Shown here: one piece after another, positions 16,470-24,821 of the stretch
Numbering within the stretch: the stretch's first letter is position 1
How the letters are laid out: the number at the start of each line of letters is the position of its first letter
DNA from: Planctomicrobium piriforme
GTDB lineage: Bacteria; Planctomycetota; Planctomycetia; Planctomycetales; Planctomycetaceae
Assembly (NCBI RefSeq): GCF_900113665.1
Contig: NZ_FOQD01000001.1
Span: forward strand, 124,001 to 188,000
Direction: 5' to 3'
Length of the DNA: 64,000 nucleotides
Translations under genes and position numbers: made by a program
Notes under the pieces: model-generated
Seen by the model: only the letters and a program-made list of their open reading frames with translations
Databases searched by the model: none
Told to the model about the DNA's origin: nothing

Positions 16470-17495
16470 TTAGAGCGTGATGATGGCGATGAGCCCGATC
16501 ACCGTGAAAAACGAGACGGGAAATGCGATTCTCGCGATCTTTTGCAGCAGTAAAGCGCGCGGCAGATGATTTGTTCTGACGCAAATATGCATTGCGGCAA
16601 CCACGAACAGCGTCGACACCACAAACGAAAACGCCGTGATGACGTACCGGTCCGTGAACGTCAGGTACGCCACTTTGGGCAATGAAAAATCGACCGCATA
16701 GGTAAACGTCACCAGCGAAAGCAGAATCGACAAGCTGACCGTGATCAGCGGCTGGAGATTGACCGGATCAAACCAGAACGCAGTCCAGGAGGCCACGACC
16801 AGCAGGGTGATCGGGAGGAAGACTCGCCAGACATAGAAGGTGTAACGCCGTGAAATCGACACCTCAAACACAAATCTTCCCGCGGCTTCAGCCTGGTTCG
16901 GCTGATCGAGACGCGCGTTGACGCTGTCAAGATTCCAGTCTGGCACCGACGCGCCCTCCAGCATTCCCACCCGGCCCTCATCGATGGACAGATCAATGTC
17001 TTTGGCAAAGGGATCGAAAGGAGCGACTTCGATGAACAGCCGCTGGCGATCGAACGGAAACCGTTGAAGATCCAGCGCCGATTGGAAATTGTGGCTGAAT
17101 CGAATGCGCTGGGAAGCATGCCCGTCACGCGTGACGTAGACATCCACTTCCCGTTCCCCGTTGACCTGTTCCACCGCGTTCACAAACTCCAGTGCCGGAG
17201 TCCAGATCTGTTGCGGGCGGAAGCGACGAATCTCACTCCCTTCGTTTGGTTGCAGTGCCAGAGTCGGATCGACCCAGGTGACATCGAGATAACCGGCCAT
17301 TGCAAACGATTCCTCACGCAGGTTCACGCGTGCGAAATCGATCACCTCGATGCCAATGGAAACCGGAATCCGCCGCCCTCCTTCCCCTGGCCAGCGCATC
17401 CCTTCCCGCAACTGTTGCGGCGTCAATTCGAATGCCGGGGCAGAAGAACTCAGCAAAACCAGCCAAGAGGCCGCACACCACAACCAACGGCGCAT
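16470..17495 (-). CDS. Prokaryotic pentameric ligand-gated ion channel (Cys-loop superfamily)
   Basis: 341 residues from ATG 17495, which gives a clean signal peptide (LWCAASWLVLLSSSAPA) before FELTP. The extracellular beta-domain has WVDPTL, IWTPALEFVNAV and the hallmark LQRFPFDRQ (F146-D149) of the Cys-less prokaryotic loop. The pore part matches GLIC: SWTAFW closing M1, M2 about 247-268, then SLPK..YLTFTDRY, M3 about 283-305 and a C-terminal M4 about 320-340. In alignment by eye to GLIC, the glutamate at the inner mouth of M2 is not conserved (DPVNLQ here), so ion selectivity may differ. Ligand unknown. No paralog or obvious partner is adjacent. Confidence 0.88.
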   Translation of the reverse strand: MRRWLWCAASWLVLLSSSAPAFELTPQQLREGMRWPGEGGRRIPVSIGIEVIDFARVNLREESFAMAGYLDVTWVDPTLALQPNEGSEIRRFRPQQIWTPALEFVNAVEQVNGEREVDVYVTRDGHASQRIRFSHNFQSALDLQRFPFDRQRLFIEVAPFDPFAKDIDLSIDEGRVGMLEGASVPDWNLDSVNARLDQPNQAEAAGRFVFEVSISRRYTFYVWRVFLPITLLVVASWTAFWFDPVNLQPLITVSLSILLSLVTFTYAVDFSLPKVAYLTFTDRYVITAFSFVVSTLFVVAAMHICVRTNHLPRALLLQKIARIAFPVSFFTVIGLIAIITL

Positions 17496-17740
17496 GTGCG
17501 CAGTGCAGCCCCCGCTACCGAACGTATTGACAAGCATTCGTCTCACCTGTTGAGCGTTTCCAACTCTCGAACCGACCAACGCGACTCAGCGATCGTAGGC
17601 CAGGTAAAACGTTGGTCAACACCCTCAGTCCGATGAGCGCAGGGCCGCAAACCGAACGGCAGTGGACATTACGAATAGATGACGCGACGGTGATGGCACA
17701 TGGGCGAGACGCCAAACCGGGCCGGGGAGACTTCGACAGC

Positions 17741-18601
17741 TTACTCCTCGCGAACATATTCCTGAAACCGCGTCCGCAGCTTCTTCGTCACCGGGCCAGG
17801 CACTCCTTCGCCGATGGGGCGGCCGTCCAGTTTGGTCACCGCAATCACTTCAGCGGCGGTGCCGGTCAGGAAGCATTCGTCGGCGACGTACACGTCGTGA
17901 CGGATCAGCGTCATTTCGCGGACTTCAACGCCCGCCTCGATGGCCAGTTCAATCACCACATTTCGGGTGACGCCATCCAGAATCCCGGCGTCGGTCGGCG
18001 GCGTTTTCAGGACGCCGTTCTTGACGATGAAGATGTTGTCGCCGGTGCATTCAGCAACATGCCCCAGGTGGTTCAGCATCAGGGCTTCCGCACACCCGGC
18101 GTCGGTCCCTTCGATCTTCGCGAGAATGTTATTCAGATAATTCAGCGACTTGATTCGCGGGCTGAGCGCGCCTGGATGATTGCGGATCGTGCTGGCCGTG
18201 ATGATCTCCATTCCCTTTTCATACATCTCTTCGGGATACATGGTGATCGTATCGGCGATGATGATGACCTGTGGATGGCTCGTCCGGCGGATGTCCAGCC
18301 CCAATGAGCCAGCGCCCCGGGTGATCACCAGTCGCACATAGCCGTCGGTGATCCCGTTGGCGGCGACTGTTTCTTCGACCGCCTTGGTCATTTCGGCCGG
18401 CGTGATGGGAATGATCAAGCGAATCGCCCGCGCGCTTTCGTACAGGCGTTCGACATGGTCTTTCAGCCGGAAGACCCGCTTCGAATAGACCCGAATCCCT
18501 TCGAACACTCCGTCGCCGTACAGCAAGCCGTGGTCGTAAACGCTGATCACGGCCTGTTCTTTAGGGAGGAGTTGGCCGTCGAGATAGATCTTCTGAGACA
18601 T
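17741..18601 (-). CDS. ilvE: Branched-chain amino-acid aminotransferase
   Basis: 286 residues, normal length for the class IV PLP fold. VYDHGLLYGDGVFEGIRVY at the N-terminus, IKSLNYLNN with PLP-binding K151, and LDGVTRNVVIELA plus FLTGTAAEVIAV in the large domain are all diagnostic. The enzyme interconverts branched-chain amino acids and their keto acids with glutamate as amino donor. Cytoplasmic. The spacer upstream (18602-18745) that should carry its ribosome-binding site and promoter is a dispersed AT-rich repeat, so it may be cotranscribed with the Lol genes. Confidence 0.9.
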   Translation of the reverse strand: MSQKIYLDGQLLPKEQAVISVYDHGLLYGDGVFEGIRVYSKRVFRLKDHVERLYESARAIRLIIPITPAEMTKAVEETVAANGITDGYVRLVITRGAGSLGLDIRRTSHPQVIIIADTITMYPEEMYEKGMEIITASTIRNHPGALSPRIKSLNYLNNILAKIEGTDAGCAEALMLNHLGHVAECTGDNIFIVKNGVLKTPPTDAGILDGVTRNVVIELAIEAGVEVREMTLIRHDVYVADECFLTGTAAEVIAVTKLDGRPIGEGVPGPVTKKLRTRFQEYVREE

Positions 18602-18745
18602 TGGGAGAAATCCGAAAACTCAATTTCGAAATACGAAACAAAACCAAAACTCAAATGTCCGAAACCTCAGCGATTGAAACCGATTTTGAGCATTCGGAAA
18701 TTGATGATTGTTTCGAATTTCGTGCTTCGGATTTCGAATTTTTCG
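18602..18745 (-). repeat. Family C AT-rich inverted repeat, stop-to-start spacer
   Basis: TTCGAAATCCGAAG and TTCGAAATTGAG-like units in opposite orientation form a long imperfect inverted repeat. It begins directly after the LolD stop (TGACGAAAAATTCG) and ends GGATTTCTCCCA just before the ilvE ATG. The right end matches that before metG (GGATTTCTCC). Confidence 0.7.
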
Positions 18746-19486
18746 TCAGGCTGCATCTTCGAGCGACTGGATGCGGCCTTCGCTGAGCCGGACGATGCGC
18801 TCCGCCTGTGAGGCGATCGCGTCGTCGTGCGTGACCATGATGATAGTCAGCTGGTCGGACTCATTCAACTTGTGCAAAACGCTCATAATCTCCTGGCCGG
18901 TCCGGGCATCCAGGTTGCCGGTCGGCTCATCTGCCAGCAGCACCGAAGGGCGGCCTGCGAGTGCCCGGGCAATGGCGGCCCGCTGCATTTCCCCGCCTGA
19001 CAACTCGGACGGACGGTGACGCACGCGGTGCGACAATCCGACCTTTTCGATGATCTCCATCCCCTGCTCTCGCAGTTGACGCTTCTTCCGCCAGAAATCG
19101 ATGACCGAATGCCGGATCATCAGGGGAGACAACACATTTTCCAAAAGGTTCAGTTCCGGCAGCAGGTGATAAAACTGAAACACAAAACCGAACACATGAT
19201 TTCGCAGTTCGTCGCGAGTGGCCATGGGCAGCCGGTCGATCCGGACGCCGTCGAGCCAGACTTCTCCCTGATCGGGTTCGTCCAGCAGCCCCAGCAAGTG
19301 CATCAGCGTGCTCTTGCCGGAGCCTGATTGTCCGACGATCGACAGGAATTCGCCGCGATGCAGGGAGATATCCACTCCGCGCAACACGGGAACCTTGTGT
19401 TCCCCCTTGCGATACGCCTTGTCGAGGGCTTTGGCGCACAGGTGCGGCTGAACGGTGTTCATGGGAATGGTTCGAATCGGCGGCAT
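18746..19486 (-). CDS. lolD: Lipoprotein-releasing / LolD-type ABC transporter ATPase
   Basis: About 246 residues from ATG 19486 (MPPIRT); ATG 19462 is an alternative. Walker A GQSGSGKST, signature LSGGEMQRAAIARAL, Walker B VLLADEPTGNLD and H-loop VTHD are complete, with the LolD-like GLLDEPDQGEVWLDG and HLLPELNLLENV segments. It energises export of lipoproteins or other substrates by the permease encoded immediately upstream (19542-21167), as in the LolCDE and MacB families. Same strand, 55 nt spacer. Cytoplasmic face of the inner membrane. Confidence 0.88.
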   Translation of the reverse strand: MPPIRTIPMNTVQPHLCAKALDKAYRKGEHKVPVLRGVDISLHRGEFLSIVGQSGSGKSTLMHLLGLLDEPDQGEVWLDGVRIDRLPMATRDELRNHVFGFVFQFYHLLPELNLLENVLSPLMIRHSVIDFWRKKRQLREQGMEIIEKVGLSHRVRHRPSELSGGEMQRAAIARALAGRPSVLLADEPTGNLDARTGQEIMSVLHKLNESDQLTIIMVTHDDAIASQAERIVRLSEGRIQSLEDAA

Positions 19487-19541
19487 GGGCGACTCATTGC
19501 AAGGCGGCGGCGACAAAAGACAACGCGACCAAAATTCGGGT

Positions 19542-21167
19542 TCACTCGTAACGCAACGCCCGGACCGGATGCAGAGCAGCCGCTCGTCGGGCAGGCAGAA
19601 CGCTGGCAAGCACGGCAATCAGCATCGCGCCGAACGCCACCCAGAGCACCATCGACGGATGAACCGCCGTCGGAATTTCATGGAAGTAGTAAATCGATTC
19701 GTCAAAGACCTTGCGGCCGGTAATCATCGACAGCAAGGCTTCCACTTCGTTGATGTACTCGACAAACAGCAGGCCGAGGATCACTCCGGCGCCGCTCCCA
19801 ACGACTCCCAGCGACAGCCCGTAGGACAGGAAGATCATCATGATTCCCCGTGAGCTGGCGCCGAGTGCTTTCAGAATGCCAATGTCGCGGGTTTTCTCGA
19901 CCACGATCATGTAGAAGATCGCCAGGATGCCGAAGCCGGCCACGGTGATGATCAGGAACAGCAGCACGTTCAAAATCGCGGATTCGACGGCCACTGCTTC
20001 GAGCAACGGACCCTGCTTCTGTTCCCAGGTGCGGACCTGATACTTGTAGTTCAGGCCCTGGCTGAGACGGCGGACCACTTCAGGGGCGTCGCGGTAATCC
20101 TTGATCTTGATCTGCAGGGTCGTAATCGCCCCCTTCTTCCAGTTCAGATCCTTGTGCGGATGTGTCGGGTCCGGTCCCGACAGCATGCCGCGCACATATT
20201 GCAGTTCTTCCAGATTGCAGAACACGAGATTCGAGTCGTACTCGCTCATGCCGCTTTTGAAGACGTCGACGATGGTCGCCTTGAACGGCGCCGGTTCCGG
20301 CTGGCCGGCCTTGATCGTCGTCAGAATCACGTCCTGACCGGGGGCGGCCATGTACTGTGTTCTGGTGAGGCCGGTATCACGTTCTTTGTAAGGAAAGCTG
20401 ATCAGCCCTGCCCCGACAAAAATACGGGCCGGCAACGGCTCTTCCGGATCCACTTTTTCCACGGGGGTGGCCGAGGCAAACGGATCCTGCAGTGCATTGT
20501 CATCCGCGGCCGCCGTCTGGTTGTGCGCGTGCTCTAGCGAGAACTCAGTCGCGGCAGTTTTGGTGGCATTCACCGGAGAGACCCCCTCCGCACTGGGGGG
20601 CAGTTCCGGGGATCGAAATTCCCGGTTCAAGTCTTCAAAATGACGGGCCTTGAGCCAGCTCAGGCGGTCTTCTACCCCCTGCTTCGTCAGGCTCCAGTCG
20701 AGAGGATCTTTGATCTTTCGCAGCGGCTCGCGCACGACTTCGTCGTTTTCCACAATGCGCTGCCGGCTCAGCAGGTATTCCGCCAGCGGGCTGACCTGAT
20801 TCTTCGTCTCAGGCACAATCCCCACCAGGGTGACGAGGCGGTAGATGTCCTGCCCCATCCAGCGGAAGCTCATCATCCCGTAGATTTCGACGGTGGGAGT
20901 GACGGCGGTGATATAGCGGCCGGCCAGAGCGTCGACGTCAGCCAGCAATTGTTCGGGATCGTCGGTACCGTCCATGCTGGTCGCTTCGACCATCACGTCG
21001 CCGAGAGTGGCGTGAATCCGCTCCCGCATCTGGCTGCTGAAACCTGACATCACGCTGTTGACGACAATCATCGTCGCCACGCCCAACGTCACACTGATGA
21101 CGCTGGCCAGGGCAATAAAGCGGGTCCGCAGGTAGCGGTTGGCGAGCAAAAACTTATACATGCGCAC
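19542..21167 (-). CDS. LolC/LolE-type ABC transporter permease
   Basis: 541 residues. N-terminal helix FIALASVISVTLGVATMIVVNSVMSGF is typical of LolC/E, followed by a large periplasmic (MacB-PCD-like) domain of about 300 residues and three C-terminal FtsX-type helices (about 395-420, 445-475, 505-525) with RDIGILKALGAS, the coupling motif. Longer than E. coli LolC (about 400) because of an insertion around residues 150-245 rich in Ala and Glu. A single permease gene suggests a homodimer (LolF-like). It is cotranscribed with lolD. Confidence 0.85.
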   Translation of the reverse strand: MRMYKFLLANRYLRTRFIALASVISVTLGVATMIVVNSVMSGFSSQMRERIHATLGDVMVEATSMDGTDDPEQLLADVDALAGRYITAVTPTVEIYGMMSFRWMGQDIYRLVTLVGIVPETKNQVSPLAEYLLSRQRIVENDEVVREPLRKIKDPLDWSLTKQGVEDRLSWLKARHFEDLNREFRSPELPPSAEGVSPVNATKTAATEFSLEHAHNQTAAADDNALQDPFASATPVEKVDPEEPLPARIFVGAGLISFPYKERDTGLTRTQYMAAPGQDVILTTIKAGQPEPAPFKATIVDVFKSGMSEYDSNLVFCNLEELQYVRGMLSGPDPTHPHKDLNWKKGAITTLQIKIKDYRDAPEVVRRLSQGLNYKYQVRTWEQKQGPLLEAVAVESAILNVLLFLIITVAGFGILAIFYMIVVEKTRDIGILKALGASSRGIMMIFLSYGLSLGVVGSGAGVILGLLFVEYINEVEALLSMITGRKVFDESIYYFHEIPTAVHPSMVLWVAFGAMLIAVLASVLPARRAAALHPVRALRYE

Positions 21168-21269
21168 TCCTTTGCGATCGGCATCCTGCCAATTGTGCCG
21201 GAGTTTAGGCGGAGTAGAAAATTCCGTCGAGGCGAGTTCTGCGGCGGAAAAAGGCAGGCAAAATCAGAG

Positions 21270-21392
21270 GAAGGGACCACGAAACAAACGAAAGACACGA
21301 AAGGAATTGCAAAAGCCGGGTTCGCCGCAGACATGTCTGCACAGCGGCAACGCGATCACTTTGGATCTTTTTTCGTGTTTTCTGCTTTTCCC
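21270..21392. repeat. Possible family I repeat (CCACGAAACAAACGAAAGAC)
   Basis: Left arm with CACGAAA, ACGAAAG and ACACGAAAGG, right arm TTTTTTCGTGTTTTCTGC. This looks like a worn inverted copy of the common ACACGAA-type intergenic repeat. Only one copy in the window; low certainty. It occupies most of the 271-nt spacer before the NuoM-like gene. Confidence 0.4.
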
Positions 21393-21438
21393 CCAGTGAC
21401 TAATGGAGATTCTTGATAGTCACCCACAGGCCTACTGG

Positions 21439-23037
21439 CTACTCTGCCGCCGCAAGAGGGCCGGGCAGCATCAGGAACAGCGGGTACAAAAACGCCGTTG
21501 CCAGTCCGATGAAGGCCCACACGCACAACAGCCAGCGTTGGGCGCGGGAGAGCGTCAAATCAATCTCCGGAGGAGGCGACGACACCCGTTCTCGCAAACC
21601 GGGTGACATCTCTGGCAAGCGGAGCGGCCCCGTCACCAGTTGCCGGGCGATTCGCACAAATCCCGCCAGCGCAACGCCATTCGCCAGTATGTTAAGCACC
21701 CAGGCTGCCAGCCCCCAGCCTTTTTCCCAACCCTGCAGGGAAGCGAAACCGAGCCACGCCTGAAATAAGCCGGCACTGGCCGGCGTCAGGGTGAGGAGCA
21801 ACAGGCAGACGAGCAGCGTCGGCCCGATCCAGCCGGTCCGCGACCACAATCCCTGATACGAACCGAGTTCAATACTCCGACACCGCGCAGGCAAGATGGA
21901 AAGCGCCACCGTCAACAAAATCAGGGCTGCCATCTGGCTAAGCAGGAGCGGAACGAGTAGCCGTTCAAAATCTCGTGTTGCTCCGCAGATCGAAATCGTC
22001 GCGACCGCCTGCGTCCAGACGATCGCCGCGGCCAGCAGACGCCCGAAATCGGCCTGAACCAGCAACAGCCCCGCCATAAACAATCCGCCTAAAAGCGCGA
22101 CCGTCCACCCCCAGCCCTGCAAATCAGCGATGGTCTGGGCATCGAGTTGCGAAATGAACTTCAGCCCGATCAGCATGACCCCTTTCACCCAGGCGGCGAT
22201 CCAGACTCGCACCGCCAGCGGCGCGGCCAGCAGTGACCGCGTCAGCCACGCATGGACTGGAAAACAGCCGCTCATCAGCAGAAAACCGACTACGATGAAC
22301 AGCATCGGCAGGCCGCGAAATTCTCCCCAGAGTTCCCTGGCGGCCGAGTGACGTTCAAACGCCTCCTGCAGGATTTTTGCCAGTTCCGGAATCGCCGCCG
22401 AGGCATCGCCAGGCACGCCGCGTGGGGCGGAGCGAATCAGGCTCGCTGCTGCGATCAGCATGCCGAGGCCACCCATCACCAGCAGGCCGCCGATCCACTG
22501 CGTCGCCAAAAACATCCACGCCACAGAACGCTTCGCTTCACCCCCATACCAGGCGATCATCAGCGAAATCAGCAATGCCGAGGCAAACAGACCGGCAAAG
22601 CAAGAGCCGATGTCTCCCCCCCCCGCAAAGAACTGCAAAGCCCCCACAAGCAGTAAATTGCCTGAGATCTGCTGCTGTCTGGCTTCAACCGGTTCGGTGA
22701 ACAGACTGGCCGTTAAAGAGACCCAGGGCAGCAGCGCGACGAATCCGGCCGTCATCAGGTCGATTTGCCAGACGACTCGATTCGCCAGCGACGAACCTGT
22801 CCCCCAGCTCGGGATCGGCCAGGCCACTTCCACGCCGCCGCCCGTCCCGTTGAGAGCTTGACTGATCACGGCAAACCACAGCAGCCCCCCCACGACGGCC
22901 AGCAGTCCGTGAATCGCGACAGCGATATGAAAGCGACGGCGGTTTGACGACAGGCCGGCCAGCAGCACCGCCCCGAGCAGCGGGCACAGCAACTGGAACA
23001 GCAGCGCATAAGACGCAACATGCGACGGCAGCGCCAT
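21439..23037 (-). CDS. Orphan NuoL/M/N-like proton-conducting membrane protein
   Basis: About 532 residues from ATG 23037 (MALPSHV), roughly 13-14 predicted helices. The central segment GCFPVHAWLTRSLLAAPLAV and the following WIAAWVKGVMLIGLKF correspond to the PFH.WLP.AH..AP and LLKMGGYGL signature of complex I antiporter-like subunits (Proton_antipo_M). The conserved lysine just before the PFHxWL motif appears absent, whereas the lysine in the next helix is kept, so it may not pump in the standard way. No other nuo, mrp or dabA genes are adjacent. It may be part of a split or alternative complex; function uncertain. Confidence 0.7.
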   Translation of the reverse strand: MALPSHVASYALLFQLLCPLLGAVLLAGLSSNRRRFHIAVAIHGLLAVVGGLLWFAVISQALNGTGGGVEVAWPIPSWGTGSSLANRVVWQIDLMTAGFVALLPWVSLTASLFTEPVEARQQQISGNLLLVGALQFFAGGGDIGSCFAGLFASALLISLMIAWYGGEAKRSVAWMFLATQWIGGLLVMGGLGMLIAAASLIRSAPRGVPGDASAAIPELAKILQEAFERHSAARELWGEFRGLPMLFIVVGFLLMSGCFPVHAWLTRSLLAAPLAVRVWIAAWVKGVMLIGLKFISQLDAQTIADLQGWGWTVALLGGLFMAGLLLVQADFGRLLAAAIVWTQAVATISICGATRDFERLLVPLLLSQMAALILLTVALSILPARCRSIELGSYQGLWSRTGWIGPTLLVCLLLLTLTPASAGLFQAWLGFASLQGWEKGWGLAAWVLNILANGVALAGFVRIARQLVTGPLRLPEMSPGLRERVSSPPPEIDLTLSRAQRWLLCVWAFIGLATAFLYPLFLMLPGPLAAAE

Positions 23038-23062
23038 GGTCCCAGCCAGTCTGAGTTGTGTT

Positions 23063-23180
23063 GACAGTAGTTCCAAGTCGTCAGTTATCAGTTTGAATCA
23101 CCTGAAATGATCACCAGTTGTGATTTCGCAGTTGTGTGAGTCTGAACTGAAAACTGATGACTGAAAACTTGGTACTACTG
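23063..23180. repeat. Family E MITE-like inverted repeat
   Basis: About 118 nt with terminal inverted sequences AGTAGTTCCAAGT and AGTAGTACCAAGT (12 of 13 identical) and internal TCAGTTTTCAGT-type repeats. A second copy lies at 62699-62823 and a fragment near 49311-49335. Sits just upstream of the NuoM-like gene. Confidence 0.8.
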
Positions 23181-23346
23181 ATTGATTGACCGAATTCTGA
23201 TGAGAAATGGGCCTCGCAGAACGGATCAAAGCCGATTCCGTCTGCCGCCGACAAGTTCGGCATCATGGGTGATGCCCCCAAATGGATCAAGGGGGGCTCA
23301 CGCCATCCCTGTTCTCCCTCGCAATTCGATTCTAAACTCATCCCAT

Positions 23347-23387
23347 TCTGGCTCTCGACACTGGACACTCGACTCTGGACTCTTCCC
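23347..23387 (-). repeat. Module B in reverse, abutting an ATG
   Basis: CTCTCGACACTGGACACTCG and flanks are module B in minus orientation. It ends at the C before ATG 23388, so it forms the whole 5' leader of the RbsD/FucU gene. No Shine-Dalgarno is visible. Unlike the other B copies, it does not follow a gene end. Confidence 0.75.
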
Positions 23388-23834
23388 ATGCTCCTGCAAA
23401 CGCTGATTCACCCCAAAATCAACGAAGTCCTGGCTCGGGCGGGGCACCATTCGAAAGTCCTCATCGCCGACGGCAACTATCCCGCCTACAACACCCTCGG
23501 CCCGAACGCTGAACTTGTCAGTTTGAATCTGTCACCCGGCGTGGTGAGCTGCACCCAGGTGCTCAAGGCCCTGCTGTCCGCGATCCCCATTGAAGCCGCC
23601 AACACCATGGGCATCCCGGCCGACGACCCATACGCCCTCGGCGGCGATCCCCCGATCTGGAGCGACTATCGGGAAATCTTGAAAGACTCAAAGCTCAACA
23701 TCGAACTGCAGCCCATCCAGAAATGGGACTTCTACGACGCCGTTGCCAGCCGCGACCATGTGCTGACGATTCAAACCGCCGATCAGGCCCTGTGGGCGAA
23801 TCTACTGCTGACGATTGGGGTGAGGAAGAGTTGA
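23388..23834 (+). CDS. RbsD/FucU-family sugar mutarotase-like protein
   Basis: 148 residues from ATG 23388. The family pattern is seen: hydrophobic start, HPKINEVLARAGHHSKVLIADGNYP with the conserved catalytic-type His and Asp, then VVSCTQVLKALLSAIPIE and a C-terminal VLTIQTAD.ALWANLLLTIGV. RbsD/FucU proteins are decameric cytoplasmic enzymes that interconvert the anomers or ring forms of ribose or fucose. Bounded by repeat module B in front; the final AGT and TGA stop lie within repeat T (GAGTTGAGTGACGAG). Confidence 0.82.
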   Translation: MLLQTLIHPKINEVLARAGHHSKVLIADGNYPAYNTLGPNAELVSLNLSPGVVSCTQVLKALLSAIPIEAANTMGIPADDPYALGGDPPIWSDYREILKDSKLNIELQPIQKWDFYDAVASRDHVLTIQTADQALWANLLLTIGVRKS

Positions 23835-23851
23835 GTGACGAGTGTTGAGTG
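23828..23851 (+). repeat. Module T supplying a stop codon
   Basis: AGTTGAGTGACGAGTGTTGA, same orientation as the RbsD/FucU gene; its TGA is the gene's stop. No A or B module follows. Confidence 0.65.
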
Positions 23852-23886
23852 AGTCAGGGAAGACGCAAGCACGAAGTGAGGTTCAT

Positions 23887-24777
23887 GTGAAACGAAGCTC
23901 CTGCGAGTTGTTTCTGCTCATGACATTACTCGCCGTTCACGCAGGTGCTGATGATGGGCAAGACCCCAGACTTTCGCCCGCTGCCGAACAAGCGGCAAAT
24001 GCGAAGAGTGAAAAAATCAAGGCGGAGTTGACAAAGGACGCGAAACCGTGGTGGGCAGGACGGTATTCCGAGGGAGACGGGATGGGAGCAAATACTTCTA
24101 TCATTCTGGCCCCAGATGCTGGCTTTGTTTATCAGTGGCATGGGTGCCTCGGAATTTACGATCGCAACTTCGGGGCAGTCCAGGAAGCCGACGGACGAGT
24201 CGAATTAGCACCTGCTCTTCCTTTGGCAACTGATTTGGCCCCACTTCTGACCAAGTACATTCCCGTCCGTTGGCAAAGCCGAAAATACCTGATCCCAGAA
24301 GAGAAGATGTTAGAGTTCTGCAACAAGTTCAACGCCGGTGATCTTCAACGAACTTTTGGAAATCCATATTTTTTAGTTGAAACTTCCACTCGCGAATCTC
24401 CCGCGAAAGGCAAGCCGGAAGTTCCAACGGAATTTCAAAAGTACCTTCTTGATCGACCTGTTATTTGCCAGATCCAAGAAGTGAGAAAGCCCAAGATTGC
24501 GTATGAGAAATCTCAGTACCCTGATGACACCAAGGACGACAGATTCAGTTCCACATCTGTTTCGCTGAACAAGGGGCAAGATGACGGATTTTTCGTAGGA
24601 ATGGTGCTTTACCGTGTTAACCATTACGGCGTCAGCGGCATTACCGTTACTTCGGTCGACAAGAACTCATCTGAGGCCGTCTTTCGCGAAAATGTCACTT
24701 TAGACGGAATACCAACTCTCCTCCCTCTCGTCGGATGGGATCTGTCGACATCGCCCCGGCGGCCATCGAACGAGTAG
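23887..24777 (+). CDS. Secreted protein of unknown family, tandem paralog 1
   Basis: 296 residues from GTG 23887, chosen over the upstream ATG because GAAGTGAGG precedes it and the paralog has the same GTG start. Signal peptide (CELFLLMTLLAVHAGA) then DDGQDPRLSPAAEQAANAK. I do not recognise a domain. Notable features are KYIPVRWQSRKYLIPEEKMLEFCNKFNAG, VICQIQEVRKPKI, a SLNKGQDDGFFVGM segment and a C-terminal ITVTSVDKNSSEAVFREN. The C-terminal part resembles a beta-rich domain with LPLVGW. The gene is lower in GC than its neighbours. Repeat module T lies just upstream. Confidence 0.65.
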   Translation: MKRSSCELFLLMTLLAVHAGADDGQDPRLSPAAEQAANAKSEKIKAELTKDAKPWWAGRYSEGDGMGANTSIILAPDAGFVYQWHGCLGIYDRNFGAVQEADGRVELAPALPLATDLAPLLTKYIPVRWQSRKYLIPEEKMLEFCNKFNAGDLQRTFGNPYFLVETSTRESPAKGKPEVPTEFQKYLLDRPVICQIQEVRKPKIAYEKSQYPDDTKDDRFSSTSVSLNKGQDDGFFVGMVLYRVNHYGVSGITVTSVDKNSSEAVFRENVTLDGIPTLLPLVGWDLSTSPRRPSNE

Positions 24778-24821
24778 CATTGAGTGAGACACAGAAGGCG
24801 CCAGAACTCAGCGAGGTTAAG

